From Utricularia gibba (Eukaryota; Streptophyta; Magnoliopsida; Lamiales; Lentibulariaceae), in assembly GCA_002189035.1 (NCBI GenBank), contig CM007991.1, positions 1,426,001 to 1,490,000 on the forward strand: 64,000 bases of DNA, in the 5' to 3' direction. The notes below the pieces were generated by a model. That model was given only the letters and a program-made list of their open reading frames with translations. It made no database searches and had not been told where the DNA came from. The stretch's first letter is position 1, and each line of letters begins with the position of its first letter. A program made the position numbers and the translations under genes. Shown piece by piece: positions 25,663 through 38,821 of the stretch.

Positions 25663-26530
25663 ATTTATCTCCTCTGACGGCAGTCCCTGACAAGACTCCA
25701 AAAATAAAAGAGCCCAATTTAACTAACAGACACTATTGCTGAGGCGATCGCGCAAAAAAAGGAGAATTCAAGCGCATCCATTTAAAGATATTAACGTGCA
25801 TTCCCTCGAAAAGTAATGAAAAAGTAGAATTTAAATACAATTCAATCCAAGATTTCGAAATCAAGGAAAAAAACAACTAATCGATCAACCAGGTTCCCAC
25901 AAGTCCACCCCTTGCAAAGCCCCCGTATCGAAAAAAATCAATATGACCACATTCCCATGACATCACCAAAAACAGAATCGTCACGAACGAATGACAAATC
26001 CAGCGAATCATGATACGAGTAGCTCGAAAACACCAAAAAAAAACACCTTGATCCGCCCACAACGTATTCGGTTGAAGAAAACAACAATCTCGAAGGAATA
26101 ACAATTACCTTTTCAGAAAATGGAGATCGAATTCCGGCTGCCAACCTACAACACAAACGGGTCAACTTAAACCGATTAGGTCTTGAATCGCAGGTATAGA
26201 GAGAGAGGACAACGAGGTATTGGGCCTTGGTGCCTGCCAACTCCGCAACCGCTAGTTAGCCAAACCCAGGGGGGTTCATTAACCGACTCAACCCCTTGGC
26301 TTGGTTAAAATTGATAAAAGAGTAAATTAATCATTATTTTCTTTTTTTGTAAACTCTAGAAGCTTCCTAAACATTATTCAGAATTAAAATAGTACTTAAT
26401 ATTGTTAAAACAAAAGTCATTTGGTCCCAAGTACGAATTTGAACCAAGTCACTGGGTAGGCGTTTGGGCCGACGAATAAAAGGCTCATATCTGGCCCAGA
26501 TCCACTACTGTCTCCCTCGGGCCCACATAA
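25663..26530 (-). promoter_or_regulatory. PDH E1-beta 5' UTR, leader intron and promoter with site II elements
   Basis: The leader intron has donor AAAAG|GTAATT at 26108 and acceptor TGTCAG ending at 25687. Upstream, 26455-26525 contains several GGGCC/GGCCC cores (TTTGGGCC, TGGCCCAG, CGGGCCCACA), the site II type found in promoters of nuclear genes for mitochondrial proteins. The minus-strand 100-codon ORF at 25938-26240 reads across this leader and is not taken as coding. Confidence 0.5.
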
Positions 26531-28456
26531 TATTTTTAATGTTTTAAAAAAATAAAATCGTATTTCTAAGAGGTGGGCGTGGGCACCAGGCACCAGCCAT
26601 TGTAGACTACTAGACTCTTACCGTCAACAGTCAACGTTCCCCAGTATAGTCAACGAATGAGTTTGAATAATCAACTTTACTATTTTTACAACTGAATTGG
26701 GAGTTGGTCAGTTACGGGCTTCCTTGAAATTTAGTAAGAAACACTCTATATTCAGTAACAATTTTTTATCCCATAAATTTTAATTTAGAAAATCAAATTG
26801 GATTTAAAAAAACAAAAAATGCAAAATTATGTTCTGAAGCCAGAGGCCAATGATGGTGGTGGTGGTTGGCCATTTTTTAAGGTTTCTATTTTCTATGTAA
26901 TTTCTAAAATATGATAACTAAAATTTTAAATAACCGAAACAAATTAAATTCAATACAAAGTAATTAAATTACGATTATATTAAATTTAACTTAACTTCTA
27001 AATATATATTACATGGCGGCTTTTGAAATACTCATCAAAACCATGTGCCCAGTCATGAAATTTTGTACTGACATCATATGAACAGACAATGAATTGCACT
27101 GGTCCCACACCTAGACATAACATGCTATAGAAACTCTTTCTCTCTCATCTTATCGTCACAGGATTCGATTTTCCACGCCTGCTGTCAGCATTGGAAACAA
27201 ACTACATAAAAATAATAATAAAAATAATCAATCTCACCTAATAAAAATAATATAATAATCCTTTTAGAAATATACAGTCAATTTATCTCTCACAAACAAT
27301 TAATAATGAAGTCGAACGATAAAAAAGAGTAGTTTTTTTTTCAATGTCAATATCTATATTATTATTATTATTTAAATAATAAATGAAAAATACATATACA
27401 ATAGATTATGAAGGTAGATGATGGTGACAACTCAGTGGGATGTCCATCTATACACAGTTTATTTTACTTATTTTGTGTACAATCAAGTATTTATAATTGA
27501 ATTTGTGATTTTTGTCATAAAAACTTCATGAGAATGTTCCTCTTCAGATACTTTCTTTAGATTGACATTTCAAATATACTAGCACAACATTAAAATTGAC
27601 CTCTAGGTTTGTTTCATTAACAATGTGTGTATCAATTAATATAAACTCATTATCAACCTAATTTTTCATTAATATAATGTTTTTTTTAATTTGGGTGGAG
27701 GAATCTAAGTTGCTTGCTGGTGAGTAAAATTGTCAAATAAGTATCAATTCAACAGTCAATACTCCAAAAAGTAATGGAGACTAGAAAATTAGAAAGAGTT
27801 GCCGCAAATGTTGGGCATGTTGTAAACGAGTTCTACTCCGACTCTGCCTTTGAAAAATACTCAGAAACCCTCAATTTATGTATATTATTGTTAGTATTAA
27901 TGGCACATCATGTAATGATATTGTTTGGTTAGGTGGATGGGGCTGGAGGGCATTAATGAGATGGATAAGTATGAAGCACAGAAATGCACAAAATAACACA
28001 GAAGCCGTACCGGCTCCCCCGAGGAAAACGACCGGAGAGACCCGACCGCCGGTGGCCGCCTATTCTTACTGGAGGCGGCTGCGGTCTGCAAACCCCATAT
28101 TCAAAACACACAAAGCTTAGATTTTGAACATTTTTATGGTACCACATCAGTTATATGAAAGATAAAAACGGTTTTATAAAGAAATTATCTGAATTTGATC
28201 ATTAAGGAATTTCTTTTTTTTTCTTTTAAAAAAGATTATTTTAAGAAGATAAAAAAAAAATCACAAAAGATATTTTAGAAAGAGGGGCAGCCCCTTTAGA
28301 GAAATGGAGACAGTTGAGATTGAGGAGGAGAAGAATAGTCAAACAAGGATTGCGAAGAAAAGTAGAATTCTGCTCTCTTCTTTTTGTTTGCTAGTAATAC
28401 AAGGGTCCTTATCCCTGCGATCCAAATCGGTGTGCGGTTCTAAGGAGCTGAATAGC
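26531..28456. other. AT-rich spacer upstream of the GH3 gene
   Basis: About 1.9 kb with long A/T runs and no supported gene. A short GC-rich island at about 28003-28090 interrupts it; ORFs on both strands cross the island but none is conserved in a way I recognise. I see no LTR or terminal inverted repeats by eye. Confidence 0.45.
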
Positions 28457-28463
28457 TATAAAA
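28457..28463 (+). promoter_or_regulatory. TATA box of the GH3 gene
   Basis: TATAAAA occurs 68 bases before the end of the leader (start codon at 28531), with a C-rich sequence directly after, as in many plant core promoters. Confidence 0.55.
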
Positions 28464-28530
28464 CCCCCACGGGAGGTCACACTGTCTCAGCACCGAATCC
28501 TGCGACTTCTCTTCTCTTGTCTGAACAGCA

Positions 28531-30712
28531 ATGAGTATGACAAGGGTCTTCCTTCTTGCACTTGTAGTCACGGTGGCCGCCGCGACGGCTCCGACCGACC
28601 TGCGGTACAAGGACAGCAGGCAGCCGTTGGGTGTCCGGATAAGGAGCCTGATGAACCAGATGACTGTGGAGGAGAAGATAATGCAGATGGTTCAAATCGA
28701 CAAGCGTCAAGCGGACGCGGAGCTGATGCGGCGATACTCCATCGGTAGTCTGATCAGCGGCGCCGGGGCATCGCCCAATGAGGACCACCGTGCCACGCCG
28801 GAGCAGTGGGTGGATATGGTGAATGAGTACCAAAGAGGGTCGCTTTCTAGCAGGCTGGGGATTCCTATGCTGTATGGGATTGATTCTGTACATGGGCATA
28901 ATAGTCTGTATAGGGCCACACTCTACCCCCACAACGTTGGCCTCGGCTGCACCAGGTACATTCATTTCTTAGAATGGTAACTAAAGAGTTTCACAGTAAT
29001 TTGGATCTAATTTTGGTTCTTGTGCAGAGATCCGGATTTGGTGAGGAGAATCGGAGCAGCCACTGCGCTTGAGACACGCGCCACCGGGATTCCATTCGCC
29101 TTCGCACCGTGCATTGCTGTGAGTGATACTCATTATTCCACTTCAGTTTCACATTGTCGGCGTTTCCTTATGGGACTGAATCGGTGACGGAATTGCAGGT
29201 TTGCAAGGACCCAAGATGGGGGAGGTGCTACGAGAGCTACGGAGAGGAAACTTCACTGGTGAGACAAATGACTGACATAATCAAGGGTTTACAAGGAGAT
29301 GACCCTGCTAACTCCCTGCCCGGAGTACCCTTCGTTGGGAGGGACAAAGTCATTGCTTGCGCTAAACACTACGTCGGCGACGGAGGGACGACGCGGGGCA
29401 TCGATGAGAACAACACGGTGACGGACTGGAACGGAATGATGAGGGTCCACATGCCGGCGTACTTCGATTCCGTCGCAAAAGGGGTGTCGACAATCATGGT
29501 CTCGTATTCGAGCTGGAACGGTGTCAAGATGCACGCTAATAGAACCCTCATCACCAATTTCCTCAAGGGAACCCTCCGATTCAGAGTATGTTCCCTGATA
29601 CCTGCTTTAAGAAACGGAACCACCTGTTCTCACTCTCTGTTTTGTGAACGTTGCAGGGATTCGTGATCTCCGATTGGAACGGAGTCGATAGGATGACTAC
29701 TCCGTGGGGCGTTAACTACCCCATCTCGCTCATGACCGCCATCAACGCCGGAGTCGACATGATCATGGTGCCCCCGAACGCCACCGAGTTTCTGCGCCTA
29801 ATGACGTCTCACGTGGAGAACAACCGGATCCCGATGAGCCGCATCGACGACGCCGTTCGACGGATCTTGAGAGTGAAATTCGTCGCAGGTCTCTTTGAGC
29901 AGCCTCTAGCTGACTACAGTTTGATTCCCGAGATAGCAAACCAACGCCACAAGGACTTGGCCAGAGAGGCCGTGAGAAAGTCGTTGGTGCTTCTCAAGAA
30001 TGGAAACGACAACAGTAACCCCCTAATCCCACTTCCCAAGAGATCCACCAGAATACTCGTCGCCGGCAGCCACGCCAACAATCTCGGATTGCAGTGCGGC
30101 GGATGGACGATCGACTGGCAAGGATCGAGCAGCAACAACCTCACCTCCGGTAAGTACCAAGTAACAACAACATATCTTATCCTTTTTCCGATACACTAAA
30201 CCTGAATGATTTCACCATGCGCAGGAACGACAATTCTGAGCGCTATCTCACAAGCAGTCCATCCGAGCACACAGATTACATACATCGAGAATCCCGACGT
30301 CGAAACATTGACGAGGGACAGCGGCCGGTACTCCTACGCCGTGGTGGTCGTCGGGGAGCCACCCTACGCCGAGCAATACGGGGACAACACCAATCTGACC
30401 ATCCCGGAGCCGGGGCTGAGCACCTTGAACAACGTGTGCAGCAGGATCAGGTGTGTAGTAGTGTTGATCTCCGGTCGCCCTCTAGTGATCCAGCCGTACC
30501 TTCACCACATCGAGGCCCTGGTGGCAGCCTGGCTCCCCGGGCCTGAAGGCCATGGCGTTACGGATGTTCTCTACGGGGACTACGGCTTCACCGGTAAGCT
30601 TTCAAGAACCTGGTTCAAGAGGGTGGATCAGTTGCCGATGAACGTCGGAGACCCGCACTACGACCCGCTTTTCCCCTACGGGTTCGGACTCACCACCAAC
30701 CCGGTGGCCTGA
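28531..30712 (+). CDS. Secreted GH3 beta-glucosidase / exo-beta-glucanase (barley ExoI type)
   Basis: Cell-wall glycoside hydrolase family 3 enzyme that releases glucose from beta-glucans and oligosaccharides. Five exons, 28531-28955, 29028-29118, 29199-29585, 29657-30149 and 30225-30712, give 628 codons with the stop, the normal length. Residues 1 to about 20 form a signal peptide ([16 protein letters not shown]). The TIM-barrel domain carries [48 protein letters not shown] and the nucleophile Asp307 in [12 protein letters not shown]. The second domain carries GGWTIDWQG and the probable acid/base Glu515 in [11 protein letters not shown], and ends [12 protein letters not shown]. Exons are clearly more GC-rich than the flanking spacers and introns are 70-80 bases. 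The alternative in-frame ATG at 28537 would shorten it by two residues. Confidence 0.95.
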
Positions 30713-31275
30713 AGTTCGGAAGTGGAGACCTAGCAACTAAATCGTGGCTTAATTCTTCAGTATTTGTACGTATCGAGGATGCCCATTCGGTTTCCATTGG
30801 TTTTTTTCAACCTTGTTGAAAAACTAAAGCAATAAAGATATATTTTTGAGATGATATTCTCCATCCAATAATATCAACAAATATATTTTTTAATTTTTTA
30901 TGATAAAAAAACTATAAACATTTTATTTTGAATATAAAATTTAAAAATGATAATTATTACGACATGACGTTTGAAAAATGGGAAAATCAATTTATAAATT
31001 ATTTTGAATAATTGGTAATATTTTAAAATCTTTTGGAATGTGACAACAAAATACTCTCTAAAGAAATTAATTTTGATTCGAATTTAATTAACTTTTATAT
31101 CGGATCCATCCGGATCCGGCGATCCGCACCGGATGGACACAATTTTACTCTCTCCTGGCTTTATGGCGCCGTCCGTCATCCCGTGAGTTTGGATTTGGAT
31201 ACAATCAATCATGTATAAAGGGATGCAGGTTTGACTGTTCTTCAATCTTGCTGTTGGATTTGTGATTGGTATTGA
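30713..31275 (+). other. GH3 3' UTR, AT-rich spacer, MSL1 promoter
   Basis: 3' UTR to about 30840, then an AT-rich stretch 30840-31070, then a more balanced 200 bases likely holding the promoter and leader of the mechanosensitive channel gene. No gene seen. Confidence 0.5.
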
Positions 31276-33294
31276 ATGGCGGCATTTATAGTTCTCACGC
31301 TGAAACCGATATCTTCTTGTTTGGATTGTCGGTTTTACGCAGGATCATTTGCTGTGTATGAAAACCCGGTATTCAAGCCAAGTTCCAAACCGTCAGAGCA
31401 GAAAGGCTTTCGGGTTTTGGGTTGCGCCACTTACCGGCGGCACCCTGTTGACTGTTTTATCAATAAAAGAAGCTGTTCGAATGGGATACAGGAGGTTTCA
31501 GGTTTGCGGAATGGTGTTTTGTTTTCTGGGATTAATCATATCCATTTGAATAATCGTCGATTCTTTTCATCGCCTAGTAGGACGAAAGATAGTTTAACCC
31601 GCGCCGTAGTCTCTGTTTCTAGCACTAGTCCCAGTGTTGGTGAGTGGCCTGTGAAAGTTAAGGAAATTTTGAAGTTAACTCTTGGGAGTGGGATTGTTCG
31701 TAAGGCTCAACGATTGCTTGAAACCCATCCTTATCTTCGTGATGTGATTGCTCCGTTTGTTGGTACTCTCGTTGGAACTATTTTGGCATGGTCATTACTG
31801 CCAAGATTCTTCAAATGGATCCACGGATACTCATCTCAAGGAACTGAATCTCTGTTAGCTGGAAACGCGTTATGGAGTTCAGTACCTTATGAGAAAAGCT
31901 TCTGGGGTGCACTGGAGGCTCCTGTTAGATACTTCCTTACAATCATGACATTCTTGGAACTGTTAGTTGCTCCACGTGTTCCTGTTTTTATATAGTTTCG
32001 TGAAGTGGATATTTTTAATCTGTGAGATTCTGATTATTCTTTACATAACTACAGTGATCAGATAATCGTTCCTGCGGTTATTGCATCTCAGTATGTTGCA
32101 CACGCTTGGAGAGGAGGTTTCGTTGTTGCATTTCTATGGTTTCTAAATAGGTGGAAGGTGAATGTGATATCTCGAGCTGTCACTGCTAAGAACATGGAAC
32201 ACGTTGTGAGAGATAGATTGTTAGCTTTGGACAGAATATCATCCTTAGGACTACTTGCTTTTGGGTTGCTAGTTTTTGCTGAGGCATCTGGAGTTGCAAT
32301 TCAATCTATTTTGACAGTGGGAGGCATAGGAGGTACCCTTTTAGACACTTCCTATGTGAAAATTTTATGTCAGCTAAACTTCTTTTTTAGTGCCTTACAG
32401 GAGTGGCTACTGCTTTTGCGGCCAGAGATATACTTGGGAATCTTCTTAGTGGTATATCTGTACAAATGTGTCATCCCTTCTCTATCGGTGACATAATCAA
32501 AGTATATGCTTTGTTCTTGTCTCTTTTATTTGGTACCAGTTTTGCATTGCTTGTTTATATTTCCAATTCCTCCCTCGGAAGCATTCCATGCTGTTTTAGA
32601 CTCACCAAGTTGCTAAATAACGTTCTAATAATCAGATTAAATGCTTGAATTCTGATGAGAAGCAGATGGCTTTCCATTTATCGTTATTCCTTCTAATGCA
32701 TTTATCTTTGCAGGCTGGACCTGTAGAGGGTCAAGTTATACGCATGGGTCTCACAACGACATCTCTCTTGACTGCTGAAAAGTTTCCAGCCATCGTCCCA
32801 AATTCTTTGTTTTCTAGCCAGGTGTGGTATACATTCCCGTAGGCTTCACCTTTTTTGATGCTTTGATGCATGGATTCATTGTCTCATATTCGGCCTTTCA
32901 TTTTCAGGTCATCATAAACAAGTCACGTTCCCAATGGCGTTTCATCATCAAAAGAATCCCTCTTCAAACTGATGATGTTGAAAAGATTCCTCAATTATCA
33001 GAAGATATCAAGTCTATGCTCATATCCAATTCACATGTATTTCTGGATATGGAGCCTCCCTACTGTTTTTTGTCTCAGATTGCGGACTCATATGCTGAAC
33101 TCACCCTTGGATGCAATCTTAAAGATATGGTAAGCCTTGTTTGGTGTTTGCACCCCGTTGCTGAAAGCCACTTCTCATGATGTTCATCTCCACAGAACAA
33201 AGAAGCAGAGCAGGATATTCTGCTACAAGCGGTTCGTATCATCAAAAACCATGGCGTGGAGCTCGGCAGATCACCGGATTATGATACCTTGTGA
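31276..33294 (+). CDS. Mechanosensitive ion channel MSL1-like, mitochondrial
   Basis: MscS-family channel; the plant MSL1 group sits in the inner mitochondrial membrane and dissipates membrane potential under stress. Six exons: 31276-31961, 32055-32332, 32401-32501, 32714-32821, 32908-33129 and 33196-33294; total 498 codons with the stop, the same length as Arabidopsis MSL1. The first about 110 residues are a Ser/Arg-rich presequence. Hydrophobic helices follow (IAPFVGTLVGTILAWSLLP, FLTIMTFLEL), then the pore-lining region: SILTVGGIGGVATAFAARDILGNLLSG (split across exons 2 and 3), and the MscS beta domain PFSIGDIIKAGPVEGQVIRMG. Next come PNSLFSSQVIINKSRSQW and a C-terminal domain ending KNHGVELG. 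The exon 2 to 3 phase (G|GA GTG) keeps the pore helix intact. Confidence 0.93.
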
Positions 33295-33517
33295 TAGTAA
33301 GAATTGTTTCTGATTATGCACTCTGCTGATGAGCTTGTTCATAGCACTCATTTGATCGGAAGTGCAAATGTTTATTGTGACTGAAACTCGTACATTGTTT
33401 CATAAATAGTTACAACCCAACGCAAGTTTGTACATGACATTCACAAACTGAGCATTTGACAACAGCACATTGAAGAAATACGCACTTCCTGCTACCTGAG
33501 CATTTCATATCATTTTG

Positions 33518-35321
<1,804 letters not shown>

Positions 35322-36478
35322 CACTTCGAGTGGAGCTCCACTACCAAGAAGATACCAAAAACACACACAACCTAAGCAACTGCTTCGGTTGATCGAAAGA
35401 AGGATAATTCCGTGAACCCAACTCAGGAACTGGATGATCGATCTACTTCTTGGATGGTACGAAGTACGTTCAAAGGCGCAGCCTTTGACTTTAAGACACT
35501 TTTATAGGTGGGCCGGGTACATTAATATATTCCATGTGTTTATGGAGGCCCATTTTGGCCCTATAATATTGATCCACAAGTGCCGCCCACGTGCAAAGCC
35601 CATGGCCTGATAGGATTTTTTACAAAGTCCAAAGTCCAAAGTCCAAACTGAACGGCAATTTATATCGAACTTTCAACCAGACCCCTACCCACGACCACTG
35701 ACGCGCTGCCGCGTGTCCCTGAGCGATCACGTCCATTGATTGGCGAAAGCGACTTCGAACAAATCGTTGCTATTTCTCTGTGCGTTTCCACCACAGGTAG
35801 TTGTTGGCTGATTTTTCTCTTCCTTATCGTTGTTTACTTTGGATTCTTCAGCGCTTGTCTGCAGAATTTTAATCCTGGTGATTGCGCCTGTTTGAGCCGT
35901 TGACTGGAGTTTTTGGGTGAGATTTGGGATGATCTGTCCGTTTTTTTTTTTGGATTCTCAATTTTGAAGATCTTGGGAGACTTTTGGACCATTAAATTCT
36001 GCTTTTTTTGCTTTTTGATTGGTTTTCAGCTGCTATTGTTATGGTGGACATGTTTAGTGTTAGATCTGTGACAACTGATGCCTTTCTAACTTTCGGTTTA
36101 TCGAGGGAATTGGTAAAGCAGCTGGAAGTTCTGATGAATTAGTTTGACTTTCCATGTTCTGTAATCAACTCATATTTGATAAAGTGAAGTTTGATTGGTG
36201 AAGAATGATATTTGTAGATCAGTTATGTTTTAGATCTGGTCTTTTCTTGCCAAGTCGTGACCTCTGGACATGGTTTTATTGCCATTTTTTGTTTCCATCT
36301 TGGTTATGCGTCTCTTACCGTAAATCTTCAATTTTCCATGGACAATCGGGGTGCTTCAATCTCGATTTTTCAGTTGGAGTTACACGGTTCTGTACAGCTT
36401 TTGCATGTGGATATGCGCTTATGTGCACGTTGGTAGTCTTACTGTCTCAACTCCGCTGCTGCAGGTGTGAAAATAACA
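35322..36478. promoter_or_regulatory. Head-to-head MPK4 / BPS1 promoter and BPS1 leader intron
   Basis: Shared promoter about 35460-35770 with site II TGGGCC/GGCCCA cores (35510, 35550) and a CACGTG G-box at 35588-35593. A threefold AAAGTCC repeat lies around 35623-35645. The BPS1 leader exon ends CCACCACAG|GTAGTTG near 35796; the leader intron runs to the acceptor CTGCTGCAG at 36464, and contains a T run and a discarded 99-codon ORF. Confidence 0.55.
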
Positions 36479-37545
36479 ATGAGCCGTGCACAGGAACCCG
36501 ATAGACCGTCCCTAACGTTTGGAAATCCCTTTCGTTTGATATCCCCAAAGGGTACACCACAGTCCAAAAAGCTTGTCGCTTTGTTGGATAATTTTGAGGA
36601 GAAGTTGGCAGCGACAATGAGAAAGGTTAAACCTGATAGAACGGAAGATGTTCTTCAGTTGTCATGGATAAGGTTTGCAATGGTATCTCTTTATAATATT
36701 CACTCTGATGTTATACATCTAATGATGGACCTCAAAATTCCTGTTTCTGATTGGGATGACAAATGGATTGAAGTGTACTTGGACAATAGCGTGAAGTTGC
36801 TTGACATTTGCAATGCTTTTACCTCAGAGATTTCGCATCTCAAACAAGGTCACCTCTTTCTAAAATGTGCCTCCCATAATCTGGATGGCGACTCCCAAAA
36901 GAAGTTGCGGGCTTGTTCCTATCTAGATTCATGGAGGCTTGAACTCTCTAAGCAGAACCCTCGACTTGACAACTGCTTCACTATTCTCGATAGTCTGGTC
37001 CAAATACTTGACTTACCCAAGGTGAAAAACTCTGCCAAAGGGAAGGTTCTGATGCGAGCACTATATGGAGTCAAGGTGTTCACAATTTCGGTATGCAGTG
37101 CTGCTGCTGCAGCCTTTTCAGGGTCTAGCAAGAAGCTACTAACCATGCAGGTCTCTCGGACACACTTATGGGCTGAGGCTTTTCTGGATCTTCAAGCCTT
37201 TGTAAACACAGAAATCAGGAGATCCCTCCAACAGGCACAGGAAGTTCAACAGCATTCAAAGAACTGGAAGCTGTGGACGCAAATGTAAGGAAGATATGCT
37301 CAATCTTGAAGGACGACACCAACTCAGTCGCAGGCGAAACATTGCAAGCCTTGACCTCAGACTTGAGCAAATCTTCAGAGAATCTTTCACAGGAGTTGCA
37401 TCTCCTAGCAGAGGAGGTGGACCAGTTCTTCCGAGTGGTTCTTTCCGGACGCGATGCTCTCCTTTCTTGCTTCATGGTCCAGGACAGTTTCCATGTGAAA
37501 GATACTGCCCCCATCAACATGAAAGGAAGCCCCACTGCAAGGTGA
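36479..37545 (+). CDS. BPS1-like protein (BYPASS1 family), with an apparent one-base deletion
   Basis: Plant BYPASS1 homologue; BPS1 limits production of a mobile root-to-shoot growth-arresting signal. The coding region is in one exon after a leader intron, as in the family. It begins MSRAQEPDRPSLTFGNPFRL. Family blocks seen: ISPKGTPQSKKLVALLDNFEE, VSDWDDKWIEVYLDNSVKLLD, NPRLDNCFTILDSLVQILDL, KVKNSAKGKVLMRALYGVKV. After EIRRSL (near 37224-37235, sequence ATCCCTCCAACAGG) the frame breaks and would stop at 37286. The frame one base over continues with STAFKELEAVDANVRKI and LLAEEVDQFFRVVLSGRDAL to the stop at 37545. One extra base, most simply in the C run, gives 355 residues against 349 in Arabidopsis. 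The ORF start at 36467 is GTG in the leader and was not used. Confidence 0.88.
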
Positions 37546-37973
37546 GATAAGAGTGCGTCCCTGCGGTTCTTTTACTGTATGCATGTTTTTTTTTTTTTTT
37601 TTTCTGGTGAATATGAAGGTAGTTTGTAATCTTCACGTCGCCGACAAGACAGACATCCAGACTTTTCTGTGTAATAGTTGTTTGGAAATGAATGTAAAAA
37701 AGCTTGCTTCAAACCACAGTGTAGCTTCAGCCTTCAGTTTTCAGCATATGGGAGCATTTTGTAAAATATTTATATAATATATATAATCATATTTATCAAT
37801 TTTTTTAAAAAAAACATTTGCCAAGTATAATAATATTTTGAATATGTATTTATAAAATATGTTTTAAGTTATAGTCATATACTATATATTTATTTAAATA
37901 TAAATAATTTAAAATGTCAGAAATTACGGTTTTACCCAATATATATTAACTGAGCTTCCAACATGCACGGTGG
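37546..37973 (+). other. BPS1 3' UTR and AT-rich spacer
   Basis: 3' UTR with a T-run at 37587-37604, then AT-rich sequence 37760-37950 with TATATA runs. Nothing coding. Confidence 0.5.
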
Positions 37974-38339
37974 ATGAAGACGACGCTCTGTCTGCCGGAC
38001 GAGATCATGGACGCGGATATCTTAACGAGGCTCCGGGTAAGATTCATGATTCAATACAAGTGCGTTCCCAAAGCATGGAGATGCTTCATCCAGGTTCACC
38101 TTGAAGCTTCCAGAAGCAACAGGCCTCGCGAGGCACTGATCTCAGAATGCGCAGGTGGTTCAGTAGAACTTCGTCCTTTGCGATTGTTCCCTGCTGTTAT
38201 CACCTCGGCTGATGACGAAGAAGACGTGGGCTCCGAATCGAAGTATGCTGATTCGGAGGGTACGCTTTTGGGAATGTGCTTTTCCATTTCTGACTCTTTT
38301 GTGAAATTTGTCGGTTTTTTTCGTGTACTATTTCAATAG
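37974..38339 (+). pseudogene. F-box gene fragment
   Basis: The 121-codon ORF starts with an F-box-like block, LCLPDEIMDADILTRLRVRF then IQYKCVPKAWRCFI, the pattern LPxEI-DILxRLPVxxLxxFKCVCKxW of plant FBA/Kelch F-box proteins with an extra Ala and a changed RLRV. It then shows SRSNRPREALISEC and an acidic tract (SADDEEDVGSE). F-box proteins recruit substrates to SCF ubiquitin ligases, but the usual 250-300-residue associated domain is missing: the frame ends at 38339 and nothing family-like follows before the next gene. I read it as a truncated copy; an expressed short F-box protein cannot be excluded. Confidence 0.6.
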
Positions 38340-38821
38340 ACGATGATTCGTTTTTCAGACCCGCCATTGATATAAAGAAGATTCAACCCTTTATCACAAA
38401 ATATGAACTTTAAAATGAATGAAAAATACTATAAAGAACAAGCACATTTTTTTTTTTGTGAGTTGTTTGAATCATGGACTTGGATTGGAGAACGAGAATC
38501 CCTGCAGCAGTAAAGTTGCCTACTTTAATATTTTTACACCTGGTAACTGCAAGAAGACATTTTTTTTTTATGTGAACCGCAAGCTCTCGCGGTTAGCACA
38601 GACATCCGGAAATGATGAGATTTGAATAATTTAATCCTGCGACTAGGTTTAAGGGGAAGGAAGTCTGTAGGTAAATTATTGGGCTTTAATGACCTCCTAC
38701 GATATCTGTTCGTAAAGCAGCCATTAAATACTGGGAGCAACTCTCGGAACATTCTTTGATTCTTCTTCTGCTGATGCTGCCCACGAGTCACAGTTTTTGA
38801 ATTCGCGCCGAGAAGAAAAAG
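38340..38821 (+). other. Spacer between F-box fragment and PGAP6-like gene
   Basis: About 480 bases, T-run at 38447-38456 and 38561-38569, no supported ORF. The last 100 bases probably form the leader of the PGAP6-like gene. Confidence 0.45.

Noticed and set aside
25938..26240. 100-codon minus-strand ORF upstream of PDH E1-beta as the N-terminus
   Set aside because: A better MLG-type start at 25662 follows a spliced leader; the ORF runs through the leader exon and intron.
27878..28120. 80-codon plus ORF before GH3
   Set aside because: Runs through AT-rich and GC-island DNA, no known domain, overlapping ORFs on the other strand.
32158..32648. Extra ORFs overlapping MSL1 introns
   Set aside because: They are read-throughs of the MSL1 exons into introns.
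36205..36504. 99-codon ORF upstream of BPS1
   Set aside because: Inside the leader intron, which has clear donor and acceptor.
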